Below, piece after piece: positions 26,617 to 34,704 of a DNA stretch of 64,000 bases. The stretch is from assembly GCF_008386585.1 (NCBI RefSeq), contig NZ_VUOB01000075.1, positions 94,893 to 158,892 on the forward strand, read 5' to 3'. Numbering within the stretch: position 1 is the first letter of the stretch; each line of letters begins with the position of its first letter. The DNA is from Solihabitans fulvus (GTDB lineage: Bacteria > Actinomycetota > Actinomycetes > Mycobacteriales > Pseudonocardiaceae). Under the pieces are notes generated by a model. That model searched no databases and was not told the DNA's origin. It saw nothing but the letters and a program-made list of their open reading frames with translations. The position numbers and the translations under genes are program-made.

Positions 26617-27291
26617 TCAGCCGTCCTCGGCCCGCCCGGCCCAGAGTCTGCGCACGTGTCCAATGTGGACTGTCATGATTCTGGTCATGGCTTCGGGATC
26701 GCGGTCCAGCGCCGCGCCAAGGATCTCCAGGTGCTCGGTCGCGTGCTGGGTGAGGGTGCCGCGTTCGGCGAGCAGCCGCAGCCCGTACAGCCGGGTCCTG
26801 CCGCGCAGGGTGCGGATGACGTCGACGATGTGGCGGTTGCCGTGGAGCGCGAGGAACGACAGGTGGTAGTCCGTGTCGAGGGTGATGAAGCGGCCGAGGT
26901 CCTTCGCCGCCGCGGCCTCGACCATCTCCTCGGCGAGCGGCCGCAGCGCCTCGGCCGCCTCGGCGATCGCGCCGACGCAGTGCCGCGCGACCGCCGCCAT
27001 CGTCGGGATCTCGATGAGGCCGCGCAGTTCGGCCATCGCGTCCAGTTCGCCGTCGCTCACCTGCGTGACCCGGAACCCCCTGTTCCTGACGGTCTCGACG
27101 AGCCCCTCGCGCACGAGGTCGAGCATCGCCTCGCGCACCGGGGTCGCCGACACGCCCAACTCGGACGCGAGCACCGGAGCCGAGTAGATCTGCCCCGGTT
27201 TCAGCTGACCCGTCACCAGAAACGACCGCAATGCCTCGGTCACCTGGTCCCGCAGGCTCTCCCGCTGCCGGACGCTGGGCAGGCCGATCAC
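26617..27291 (-). CDS. GntR/FCD-family transcriptional regulator
   Basis: This 224-residue regulator has a winged HTH (LRDQVTEALRSFLVTGQLKP, then LASELGVSATPVREAMLDL) and an FCD ligand-binding domain with conserved Asp/His positions (TLDTDYHLSFL, HLEIL, and VHIGHVRR). It closes the eight-gene amino-acid operon. The GTG at 27291 is chosen because it overlaps the reductase stop codon (GTGA) and GGAG lies 8 nt upstream; GTG at 27306 is an alternative. It probably senses a pathway metabolite. Its N-terminus resembles the regulator at 63837. Confidence 0.9.
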   Translation of the reverse strand: MIGLPSVRQRESLRDQVTEALRSFLVTGQLKPGQIYSAPVLASELGVSATPVREAMLDLVREGLVETVRNRGFRVTQVSDGELDAMAELRGLIEIPTMAAVARHCVGAIAEAAEALRPLAEEMVEAAAAKDLGRFITLDTDYHLSFLALHGNRHIVDVIRTLRGRTRLYGLRLLAERGTLTQHATEHLEILGAALDRDPEAMTRIMTVHIGHVRRLWAGRAEDG

Positions 27292-28223
27292 GCTCGCTCG
27301 CTCCACTGCCGGTACGCCGCGACGGCGACCACGAGGTCCTCCCACGCCATCCCCGATGTCTTGACGACGACCGGGCTGCCGTCGCGAATCGCTTGACCTG
27401 CGCCACCGATCAGGTCGGCCATGGTCACGAGACTGCCGGGATCGAGCGCGCCTTCGGTCACCGCGAGGATGACGTCCCCGGCCTCTCTCAGCGCGACCTC
27501 CCGGCTCTCGACGACAACCGTCGCGCGTCCCAGGAGCGCGGCGTCGAGTTCGCGCACCGACGGCTCGTGGGAGCCGACCGCGATCGCGATGGCGTCCTCG
27601 CGGACGAGGTTCCCGTCCACGACCGGCTCGCGGGCCGAGGTCGCTGCGACGATCACGTCCGCGGCGCGGACGCGGTCGGCGAGCGCCGGGTCGCCCGCCG
27701 CCAGGTGGCTGTCGGCCCAGACCGGGAGGTCACCGCCGCGACGCGTCACGGCGGTGACCTCGGCGACCGGCACATGGGCCCGGATCGTGCGCGCGTGCCC
27801 CTCGCCCTGCGGGCCAACACCGAAGACGACGATCCGCAGCCCGTCGCCGCTCCTGGCCGCGAGCGCGCGAAGCGGGTCAAGGCAGGCCGCGACCGAGACC
27901 GCGGGCGTGCGCAGCGTCGTCAGCGCGACGCCGTCGAGGATCGCGACCGGACGCAGGGTCTCCGCGTCGTGCAGGAGATAGGTCGCGTTGATCCGCGCCA
28001 GCCCCCGCGCGGGGTTGCCCGGCGCGACCGTCGCGACCTTCACCCCGAACCAGCCCGCCCCCTCCGAGAGCATGACCAGCCCCTGGCCGTTGCCAAGCGG
28101 CACTATGGTTCTTGGCACGTCGCCGTCCGGGTCGAGCCCGCCGGCCAGGGCGTCCCGGACCGCGGCGACCGCGGCGACGGGACCGAGCGCGAAGACATCC
28201 TCGGAGTCGAGGAGAACGCTCAT
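27288..28223 (-). CDS. OCD/mu-crystallin family reductase, probably delta1-pyrroline-2-carboxylate reductase
   Basis: This 311-residue protein belongs to the ornithine cyclodeaminase/mu-crystallin family: GWFGVKVATVAPGNP, LLHDAETLRPVAI, and the cofactor motif VVFGVGPQGEGHART. In clusters with proline racemase family enzymes, this family usually reduces delta1-pyrroline-2-carboxylate to proline with NAD(P)H. The assignment here rests on context. It overlaps the racemase gene before it and the GntR gene after it by 4 bp each. Confidence 0.82.
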   Translation of the reverse strand: MSVLLDSEDVFALGPVAAVAAVRDALAGGLDPDGDVPRTIVPLGNGQGLVMLSEGAGWFGVKVATVAPGNPARGLARINATYLLHDAETLRPVAILDGVALTTLRTPAVSVAACLDPLRALAARSGDGLRIVVFGVGPQGEGHARTIRAHVPVAEVTAVTRRGGDLPVWADSHLAAGDPALADRVRAADVIVAATSAREPVVDGNLVREDAIAIAVGSHEPSVRELDAALLGRATVVVESREVALREAGDVILAVTEGALDPGSLVTMADLIGGAGQAIRDGSPVVVKTSGMAWEDLVVAVAAYRQWSERA

Positions 28224-29263
28224 CGCAGCACGAACCCTGGGAGCAGCGTGTCGCGGGGATCGACGGTGAACCGGGAGGTTCCGACCGCGTAGGCGGTGCC
28301 CGTCATGGCCGGGATGACCGCGGCCCTCCCGTGCGCCGTGGTCTGCTCCGCGATCCAGGCGCGGAACACCGAGCCGACCACGGACTCGTTCAGGAGTTCG
28401 TCACCAGGGCGCAGTTCGCCGCTGTCGGCCAGGAGCGCGACCCTGGCCGATGTTCCCGAGCCGCACGGCGACCGGTCGACCTCACCGTCGGCGAACACGG
28501 CGAGGTTGCGCTGGCGCAGCTGCCGGCTCCCGTCGGCCCGCGACTCCGGCGGGCTGGTCTCCTCGGTGAGGATCGTCCCGTAGATGCCGGACAGGCGAGG
28601 ATCGTCCGGGTGCTCGGCGACACCCGCGTCGTTGAGGGCGTTGCGGATCTCCCGGCCGATCGCGATGAGTTCGGTGACGTCCTCAGGACGGACCCGCAGA
28701 TCGACGGCCTGAGCCGGCAGCACGGCGTACATCGCGCCGCCGAAGGCGATGTCGACCGTGACCGTCCCGCGCGAGGTCTCGACCTCGACGCCGCGTTCGT
28801 GGACATGGCTGGCGACGTTGGTGAACGTCACGTCCTCGACCAGGCCCCCGCTCGTGCGCACGCTCGCCGTGACGCGTCCGGAGGGCACGTCGACGACGAC
28901 GTCCGTCACGCCGTCGGCGGGCGCCGGCACCAGACCCGACGCCACGGCCCACGCACCCAGCGCGATCGTGCCGTGCCCGCACGCCGTCGAGAACCCGTCC
29001 TTGTGCCAGAACAGAACGCCCAGCGCAGCGCCGGAGTCGTTCGGTGGCACCAGGAATCCGCCGTACATGTCCGCGTGACCGCGTGGCTCGCCGCACAACA
29101 GCGCCCGGACCCACTGCACCTCGTCGCTCGCCGCCGCGATGACGCGGCGTTCGGCGACGGTGAGCCCGTCGCCGGTCACCGCCGCCGGGCTGTCCGGCAC
29201 GATCCGGAACGGCTCACCGCCGGTGTGCCAGTCGATCGTCTCGATCGGCTTGTCGCTCGCCAT
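28220..29263 (-). CDS. Proline racemase family protein (hydroxyproline epimerase or dehydratase)
   Basis: This 347-residue enzyme has both active-site motifs: STACGHGTIALG (first Cys) and DRSPCGSGTSARVAL (second Cys). A Cys/Cys pair points to racemase or epimerase chemistry, while dehydratases of the family usually carry Thr or Ser at one position. The N-terminus IDWHTGGEPFRIV is typical. The ATG at 29263 is preferred because GGGAGG lies 9 nt upstream; ATG at 29290 is also in frame. Likely substrates are proline or hydroxyprolines imported by the adjacent transporter. Confidence 0.88.
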   Translation of the reverse strand: MASDKPIETIDWHTGGEPFRIVPDSPAAVTGDGLTVAERRVIAAASDEVQWVRALLCGEPRGHADMYGGFLVPPNDSGAALGVLFWHKDGFSTACGHGTIALGAWAVASGLVPAPADGVTDVVVDVPSGRVTASVRTSGGLVEDVTFTNVASHVHERGVEVETSRGTVTVDIAFGGAMYAVLPAQAVDLRVRPEDVTELIAIGREIRNALNDAGVAEHPDDPRLSGIYGTILTEETSPPESRADGSRQLRQRNLAVFADGEVDRSPCGSGTSARVALLADSGELRPGDELLNESVVGSVFRAWIAEQTTAHGRAAVIPAMTGTAYAVGTSRFTVDPRDTLLPGFVLR

Positions 29264-29294
29264 CGGCGGCATCCTCCCTGTGCTCATCATGGTT

Positions 29295-30008
29295 TCATGC
29301 CCCGAGGTACGCCTCGACGACCTGTGGATCGGCGCGCAGCTCGTCGGCCGGCCCGGTCACCGTGACCCGGCCGGAGTCCAGGACGTAGCCCCGGTGCGCG
29401 ACCTTCAGCGCGGCCCTCGCGTTCTGCTCGATCAGCAGCACCGACGCGCCGGCCTGGTTGATCGCGACGATGGCCTCCATGACCTGTGCCACCACCAGCG
29501 GCGCCAGCCCCATGGACGGCTCGTCCAGCATGATCAGCCGGGGTCCGGCGACCATCGCCCGGCCGATCGCGAGCATCTGCTGCTCGCCGCCGGAGAGCGT
29601 GCCGCCCTGCTGGCCGCGCCGTTCGGCCATGCGCGGGAACAGCTCGTAGACCTCGTTGATCCGCTTGTCGATCACCGCGTTGTCCCGCACGGTGTAGCCG
29701 CCGAGCTGAAGGTTCTCGTGCACCGTCAGCCGCGAGAAGATCCGCCTGCCCTCGGGCACGTGCAGGATCCCGCGCTCGACGATCGACCACGGCGTGGCCG
29801 AGGTGATGTCGTCCCCGAACGCCGTGATGGACCCGGCCCGCGACCGCACCACACCGGAGATCGTCGAGACCGTCGTCGACTTGCCTGCTCCGTTGTTGCC
29901 GAGGAGCGCGACGATCTCCCGCTCGCCGACGGTGAGATCGAGCCCTCGCAAGGCTTCCACCCTGCCGTAGCAGACTTCGACGCCCTTCAAGTCAAGCACT
30001 GTGCTCAC
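29295..30008 (-). CDS. livF: Branched-chain amino-acid-type ABC transporter ATPase LivF
   Basis: This 237-residue ATPase has Walker A GNNGAGKST, signature LSGGEQQMLAIGRAM and Walker B LIMLDEPSMGLAP, all LivF-type. It works with LivG to drive uptake through LivH/LivM. The start GTG at 30008 overlaps the livG stop by 4 bp (GTGA). In this operon the substrate is more likely a proline-type amino acid than leucine, by context. Confidence 0.93.
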   Translation of the reverse strand: MSTVLDLKGVEVCYGRVEALRGLDLTVGEREIVALLGNNGAGKSTTVSTISGVVRSRAGSITAFGDDITSATPWSIVERGILHVPEGRRIFSRLTVHENLQLGGYTVRDNAVIDKRINEVYELFPRMAERRGQQGGTLSGGEQQMLAIGRAMVAGPRLIMLDEPSMGLAPLVVAQVMEAIVAINQAGASVLLIEQNARAALKVAHRGYVLDSGRVTVTGPADELRADPQVVEAYLGA

Positions 30009-30847
30009 TGCCGCGTCTCCGTCCTCGGTCCAGCCGGCTTCGCCTCGGCGGCGATGCGTTCCGCCTCCGCGTGCGCTTCCTCGTCCTCGGCGCCGAGATA
30101 CGCCTCGATGACGGCCGGGTTCGTCCGGATCTCCGTCGGCGTGCCGTCGGCGATCTCCTTGCCGTAGCTGAGCACGACGATCCGCTCGGACACCTTCATG
30201 ACCAGCCCCATGTCGTGCTCGATCAGTACCACCGCGATCCCGAGATCGGCGATGCGCCGCAGGAGGTCGAGCAGCCGGGCCTTCTCCCCGTGGTTCAGCC
30301 CGGCGGCCGGCTCGTCCAGCAGGAGCATCCTTGGCGCGCGGGCGAGGGCCCTGGCGATCTCGACCCGCCGCTGCTCGCCGTAGGGGAGGTTGCGGATCTG
30401 CGCGGTCCGGTCGTACTCCATCCCGACGAAGTCGAGCCACTTGTGCGCCTCGTCGGTGGCCGTGTCCTCGGAACGCCAGTAGCGCGGCGTGTGCAGCATC
30501 GCGTCGAGGAAGTTCTGCCTGATGCGCACGTGCATCCCGGCCCGCACGTTGTCGAGGACCGTCAGGTCGCCGAAGAGCCGGAGGTTCTGGAACGTCCGCG
30601 CGATGCCGCTCGCGGCGATGACGGCGGGCCGCTTCCCGGTGATGTCGGCGCCCGCGAACGTCACCGAGCCCGCCGTCGGCTTGTAGAAGCCGGTGACGCA
30701 GTTGAAGGCGCTCGTCTTGCCGGCGCCGTTCGGGCCGATGACCGAGAGGACCTCGCCCTCGTGGACCGAGAACGTCAGGCCGTCGACGGCGCGGACACCG
30801 CCGAACGACACCGCCATGTCCTTCACGTCAAGGAGGACCGCGCTCAC
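30005..30847 (-). CDS. livG: Branched-chain amino-acid-type ABC transporter ATPase LivG
   Basis: This 280-residue ATPase has Walker A GPNGAGKTSAFN, the LivG-type segment IARTFQNLRLFGDLTVLDNV, signature LPYGEQRRVEIARAL and Walker B MLLLDEPAAGLN. The C-terminus has an unusual charged tail of about 25 residues (EDEEAHAEAERIAAEAKP). The GTG start at 30847 overlaps the livM stop by 4 bp. Confidence 0.93.
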   Translation of the reverse strand: MSAVLLDVKDMAVSFGGVRAVDGLTFSVHEGEVLSVIGPNGAGKTSAFNCVTGFYKPTAGSVTFAGADITGKRPAVIAASGIARTFQNLRLFGDLTVLDNVRAGMHVRIRQNFLDAMLHTPRYWRSEDTATDEAHKWLDFVGMEYDRTAQIRNLPYGEQRRVEIARALARAPRMLLLDEPAAGLNHGEKARLLDLLRRIADLGIAVVLIEHDMGLVMKVSERIVVLSYGKEIADGTPTEIRTNPAVIEAYLGAEDEEAHAEAERIAAEAKPAGPRTETRQ

Positions 30848-31911
30848 GCCACGCCTCCCCGCCTGCGCCGCTTCGGTTCTCCCGCGCGTGCCGGCAGCAG
30901 CCCCTGGGGACGGAAGACCATGATCACGATCAGCAGCAGGCCGAAGATGAGATAGCGCCAGTTCTGGGCGCCACGCAGCAGTTCCGGCAGCAGGGAGATC
31001 GCGAGGGCGCCGATGACGACTCCCGGCGTCGAGCCCATGCCGCCGAGGACGACGGCCATGAGGATGAGCGCCGACCACAGGAAGTTGAAGCTGGGCGGGG
31101 AGATCGCCGTCTGGTGGGCGGCGAAGAGCATCCCCGCGACGCCGCCGAAGACCGCGCCCGCGATGTAGGCCGCGAACTTCACCTTGTAGGTGTGGATTCC
31201 CATCGCCTCGGCGGCGTCCTCGTCGTCTCGGACGAAGCGCCACGCCCGGCCGATCCTGCCGCGCCCTAGCCTGCTGGAGAACAGCACCGCGACACAGACG
31301 ACGGCGGCGGTGACCCAGTAGACCGCGACGTCGGAACGCAGTCCGAAGTCGCCGAAGTCGGGGATGCCGTACAGACCGTTCGGCCCACCGGTGAAGTCGA
31401 GGTTGTTGGCGGTGATGCGGATGATCTCCCCGAAGCCGAGGGTGACGATCGCCAGGTAGTCGCTGCGGAGGCGAAGCGTCGGCCCGCCGATGATGAGCCC
31501 GCCGGCCACCGAGGCCGCCACGACCACCGGAAGGGTCGCGATCATCGGCCACCCGCACTTCGTCGAGAGGACGCCCGAGGCGTAGGCGCCGATCGCGAAG
31601 AACGCGGCGTACCCGAGGTCGAGGAGACCGCAGAAGCCGACCACGATGTTCAGCCCGACCGCGAGCATCACGAAGATGAGCGCGTCCGTGCCGATCTGGA
31701 TGATGTAGGTGCTGGAGTTGAGGTACGGCAACGCCAACGCCAGGACGGCCACCACGAGACCGAGCCACTTGCTCGACAGGAGACCCGACAACGCGACAGG
31801 GAGCCCAGCGCGGCGCGGTTTCGGGCTGCCGACGCCCTTTCCGGCCAGCGCGACGTTCGCTGGTGCACGCTCCTCTACGGCCCTGACGTAGGCCGAGGAA
31901 TCGTCGTTCAT
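30844..31911 (-). CDS. livM: Branched-chain amino-acid-type ABC permease LivM
   Basis: This 355-residue membrane protein has about nine helices and the LivM motifs LNIVVGFCGLLDLGYAAFFAIGAY (split: LNIVVGFCGLLDLG) and GRAWRFVRDDEDAAEAMGI. The N-terminal 35 residues are hydrophilic. The ATG at 31911 shares one base with the livH stop (TGATG); a GTG one codon upstream is an alternative. Confidence 0.93.
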   Translation of the reverse strand: MNDDSSAYVRAVEERAPANVALAGKGVGSPKPRRAGLPVALSGLLSSKWLGLVVAVLALALPYLNSSTYIIQIGTDALIFVMLAVGLNIVVGFCGLLDLGYAAFFAIGAYASGVLSTKCGWPMIATLPVVVAASVAGGLIIGGPTLRLRSDYLAIVTLGFGEIIRITANNLDFTGGPNGLYGIPDFGDFGLRSDVAVYWVTAAVVCVAVLFSSRLGRGRIGRAWRFVRDDEDAAEAMGIHTYKVKFAAYIAGAVFGGVAGMLFAAHQTAISPPSFNFLWSALILMAVVLGGMGSTPGVVIGALAISLLPELLRGAQNWRYLIFGLLLIVIMVFRPQGLLPARAGEPKRRRRGGVA

Positions 31912-32810
31912 CACACACGCTCCGTGACGCGTTCGCCGAGCAGCCCGGTCGGGCGCACGGTCAGGAAGAGGATGAGGAAGCCGAACGCGAAGACGTCACG
32001 CCACTGGCTGCCGAGGAACGCGACACCGAACGACTCGAGCAGGCCGAGCACGATCGCGCCGAGGACCGCGCCACGCAGGTTCCCGATGCCGCCGATGACC
32101 GCCGCCGTGAACGCCTTGAGCCCGATGACGAAACCCATCAGGAAGTCGATCTTCCCGTAGTACGCGCCGGCCATGACACCCGCCGCGCCGGCGAGCGCGG
32201 ACCCGAGGAAGAAGGTCCGGGAGATGACGCGGTCGACGTTGACGCCCATGAGCAGGCAGGCTTTCGGGTCAAGCGAGATGGCCCGCATCGCGCGGCCCGC
32301 CCTGGTCTTCCTGACGAGGGCGTCGAGGGCGACCATGAGCACGACGGCGATCGCCATCATCGCCAGCTGCGCGTAGGTGATCCGCGCCCCGGCGATGCCC
32401 AGCGCGCCGCCACTCACGCCGATCGGATACACCTGCGGGTTGGGCCCGAAGGTCACGGCAATGCCGTACTCCAGCGCGAAGCTGGCGCCAACGGCGGTGA
32501 TCAGGACCGACAGTCGGGGCGCGTTCCGCAGCGGTCGGTATGCGACCCGTTCGAGGACGACGCCGAACGCTCCGGTCCCGACCATCGCGAGCGCCATGAT
32601 GACGATGAGCGCGAGGAAACCGCCGCCGAGCGCGCCGGCGCCGACGCTGAGCACGGTGAAACCGGCGAACGCGCCGAGCATGTAGATGTCGCCGTGCGCG
32701 AAGTTCAACAGCTTGATGATCCCGTAGACCATCGAGTAGCCGAGGGCGACCAGGGCGTAGAAGGACCCGACGAACAGGCCGTCAAGGATGAGCTGGATGA
32801 GATGGTCCAT
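31911..32810 (-). CDS. livH: Branched-chain amino-acid-type ABC permease LivH
   Basis: This 299-residue permease has the LivH pattern: GLFVGSFYALVALGYSMVYG, NFAHGDIYMLGAF, GRAMRAISLDPKACLLMGV (EAA-like loop) and AAVIGGIGNLRGAVLGAI. It is 30 bp downstream of the binding-protein gene and in the same operon. Confidence 0.93.
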   Translation of the reverse strand: MDHLIQLILDGLFVGSFYALVALGYSMVYGIIKLLNFAHGDIYMLGAFAGFTVLSVGAGALGGGFLALIVIMALAMVGTGAFGVVLERVAYRPLRNAPRLSVLITAVGASFALEYGIAVTFGPNPQVYPIGVSGGALGIAGARITYAQLAMMAIAVVLMVALDALVRKTRAGRAMRAISLDPKACLLMGVNVDRVISRTFFLGSALAGAAGVMAGAYYGKIDFLMGFVIGLKAFTAAVIGGIGNLRGAVLGAIVLGLLESFGVAFLGSQWRDVFAFGFLILFLTVRPTGLLGERVTERV

Positions 32811-32840
32811 GCGTCTTTCCCGGGGTACGAGGAGAATCCG

Positions 32841-33989
32841 TCACTTGTTGAGGGCGAAGGAGCTGCCCCGGATGACGAGGATGTCGAAGCCGCCCTCGCT
32901 GAGGGTGTGCTCTGGTGTGAACTTCAGCGGGCCGGAGAAGATGCTGAAACCGTTGATCTGGCCGAGCGCCTTCATGACGGCCTGGCCGTCGGTGTAACCT
33001 GCCGACTTGATCGCCTCGGCGGCGACCCGCACCGCGTCGTACGCCTGGGTCGAGTAGGAACCGGGCGCGGTGCCGAACTTGTCCTGGTACTTTTTGATCC
33101 ACTCCTGGCCGCCGGGAATGGTCTGCGGCGTCTGGGTCATCGTCGCGAGCACGCCCTGGGCGTTGTCCTGGCCGGCGATCTGGATCAGCTTCTCGTCGAC
33201 CGATCCGTCGGCGACCATGATCTTGCCCTGGTAGCCGGCGGCCTTGAGCTGCTTGATGAGCAGGCCGCCCTCCTGGTAGTAGCCGGTCCAGTAGACGAGG
33301 TCGGCGTGGGAGCCAAGCACGGCGTTGACCGCGCCGGAGTAGTCCGACTCGCCGGCGGTGACCGACTGGTGGGTGGCGACGGTGACGCCCAGCTGCCGCA
33401 GGTTCTGGTCGGTGCGCTTGGTGATGTCGGTCGAGTACGACGTGTTGTCGTCGAGGAGCGCGACGGCCGAGCTGCCCTGCGCCTTGACGAACTTCGACGC
33501 GGCCTCCGCCTGCTGGATGCCGGTTCCGTTGAGCAGGAAGACGTTCGGCAGCTTCTGCGCGACCAGGTCGGCGGAGTTCGCGGCCGGGATGATCATCGGG
33601 ATGTTGGCCTTGTTGAAGATGCTCAGCGTCGGCAGGGTCGCCGAGGAGCAGTAGCCGCCGACCGAGATGGCGACGCCGTCGCTGACGAGCTTGGCGGCGC
33701 CTGCGGCGGCCGTCTTCGGGTCGCACGCCTCGTCGGACACGGTGAGGGAGAGCTGGCGACCGTTGATCCCGCCCTTGGCGTTGATCTCGTCGACCGCGAG
33801 CTGGGCTCCGTCCTTCATGTGCGGGCCGATCGCCGCCGAGCTGCCGGTCAGCGGCGTGAGCATGCCGAGCTTGATGTCGCCCTTGCCGGTGTCAGCGGAA
33901 CCTCCCTGGGAGAGGTTGCCGCCGCAGGCGGTGAGGCCGAGGCCGAGCACCATGGCGGTCGCCGCCACAGCGACGCGACGAAAGGTCAT
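32841..33989 (-). CDS. Liv-type ABC transporter substrate-binding lipoprotein
   Basis: This 382-residue protein has a lipoprotein signal with lipobox LTAC (Cys near residue 22), then a type I periplasmic-binding fold (KLGMLTPLTGSSAAIGPHM, AVDEINAKGGINGRQL, AISVGGYCSSATLPT, DNTSYSTDI). It is the first gene of the operon. The ATG at 33989 follows GGAGTGACC. A nested inverted repeat at 34086-34126 lies about 100 bp upstream and is a probable operator. Confidence 0.92.
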   Translation of the reverse strand: MTFRRVAVAATAMVLGLGLTACGGNLSQGGSADTGKGDIKLGMLTPLTGSSAAIGPHMKDGAQLAVDEINAKGGINGRQLSLTVSDEACDPKTAAAGAAKLVSDGVAISVGGYCSSATLPTLSIFNKANIPMIIPAANSADLVAQKLPNVFLLNGTGIQQAEAASKFVKAQGSSAVALLDDNTSYSTDITKRTDQNLRQLGVTVATHQSVTAGESDYSGAVNAVLGSHADLVYWTGYYQEGGLLIKQLKAAGYQGKIMVADGSVDEKLIQIAGQDNAQGVLATMTQTPQTIPGGQEWIKKYQDKFGTAPGSYSTQAYDAVRVAAEAIKSAGYTDGQAVMKALGQINGFSIFSGPLKFTPEHTLSEGGFDILVIRGSSFALNK

Positions 33990-34085
33990 GTGGTCACTCC
34001 ATCTCGTGTGACCCGCCGACGGGCGGGCCAACCTGTAGCCGAGCTCGCTCCCGGCCGGGTCGACGCCATGCAGGTCAGTGCGAGG

Positions 34086-34126
34086 TGTGACATTGCACTG
34101 CACATCAAGGTATGTGCAATGTCACA
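34086..34126. promoter_or_regulatory. Long inverted-repeat operator upstream of the Liv operon
   Basis: TGTGACATTGCAC (34086-34098) is repeated in perfect inversion as GTGCAATGTCACA (34114-34126). Within it, TGCACAT (34099-34105) and ATGTGCA (34112-34118) form a second inverted pair. The left arm is shared with a site upstream of the peptide ABC operon (63628-63639). The operon-encoded GntR/FCD regulator is the obvious candidate to bind it, which is an inference. Confidence 0.75.
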
Positions 34127-34345
34127 TGGCATGCGGGGCATGCTACGACCCGACGGGCCCGAAGACAACGAAAACTTCGAAGCGGTTTCCGGGGCCGACA
34201 CTCGTGGCGACCGTGGGACAACAGGGTGTAGCTGATGGGTGTGTGTCGAGTGGACCTTCCACAGTGGCCTGCGAGAGACCGGCCCAGGTCACGACATGGT
34301 CGAATGGTGTGGTGATCAGGTGTGCCAGGGGACGCTTGGTCTGCT

Positions 34346-34436
34346 TGTGGCGTAAGCAAGAAACACGCCGATTTGGCAGTTCCCGATCCATTTGGCGGTG
34401 CCGGAGTACTGCACGTGGATAGGCCAGCTGCGGCCG
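34346..34436 (-). pseudogene. IS701-type transposase remnant
   Basis: Reading the minus strand gives WPIHVQYSGTAKWIG followed by NCQIGVFLAYAT. This matches a conserved stretch of IS701-family DDE transposases (QYSGTAG...ENCQIGVFLAYA). The similarity is limited to about 30 residues, and the flanking sequence is not recognisable, so only a fragment remains. No terminal inverted repeats or target duplication were seen. Confidence 0.7.
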
Positions 34437-34610
34437 TCTGCCTTCGAGGTCGCCATTAGCGCACCCTGAATCCTGATCAACCATCCGACACGGATTCTGA
34501 GCATTAGGGCACTGCCCAGGAAGTCGCACCAGAGCGGCATCAATCCACCGTCACTCCCAGAGCTGGCATTTCATGCAAGTTTCATTGAGCGGCGCTACGT
34601 TGCCGTCGAA

Positions 34611-34638
34611 TCGCCCAGGCGGCAGATCGCCTGGGCGA
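34611..34638. other. 11-bp hairpin upstream of the RHS toxin gene
   Basis: TCGCCCAGGCG (34611-34621) pairs perfectly with 34628-34638 around a 6-nt loop, 66 bp before the RHS start. It could be a terminator shielding the toxin gene from read-through, or a leader structure. Confidence 0.6.
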
Positions 34639-34704
34639 GGGATCAGCAATGCGCTCTAACTGGCTCGGTTGTCCGGTGTTGGACGTCGAAACTGGTGAGG
34701 TGCC

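Larger units (their letters stand above)
34127..34704. other. Intergenic region between Liv operon and RHS toxin gene
   Basis: No intact gene is visible in this 578 bp. It contains an IS701-type transposase fragment on the minus strand (34346-34436) and an 11-bp hairpin (34611-34638) shortly before the RHS gene. The base composition is lower in GC than the operons on the left. Confidence 0.5.
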
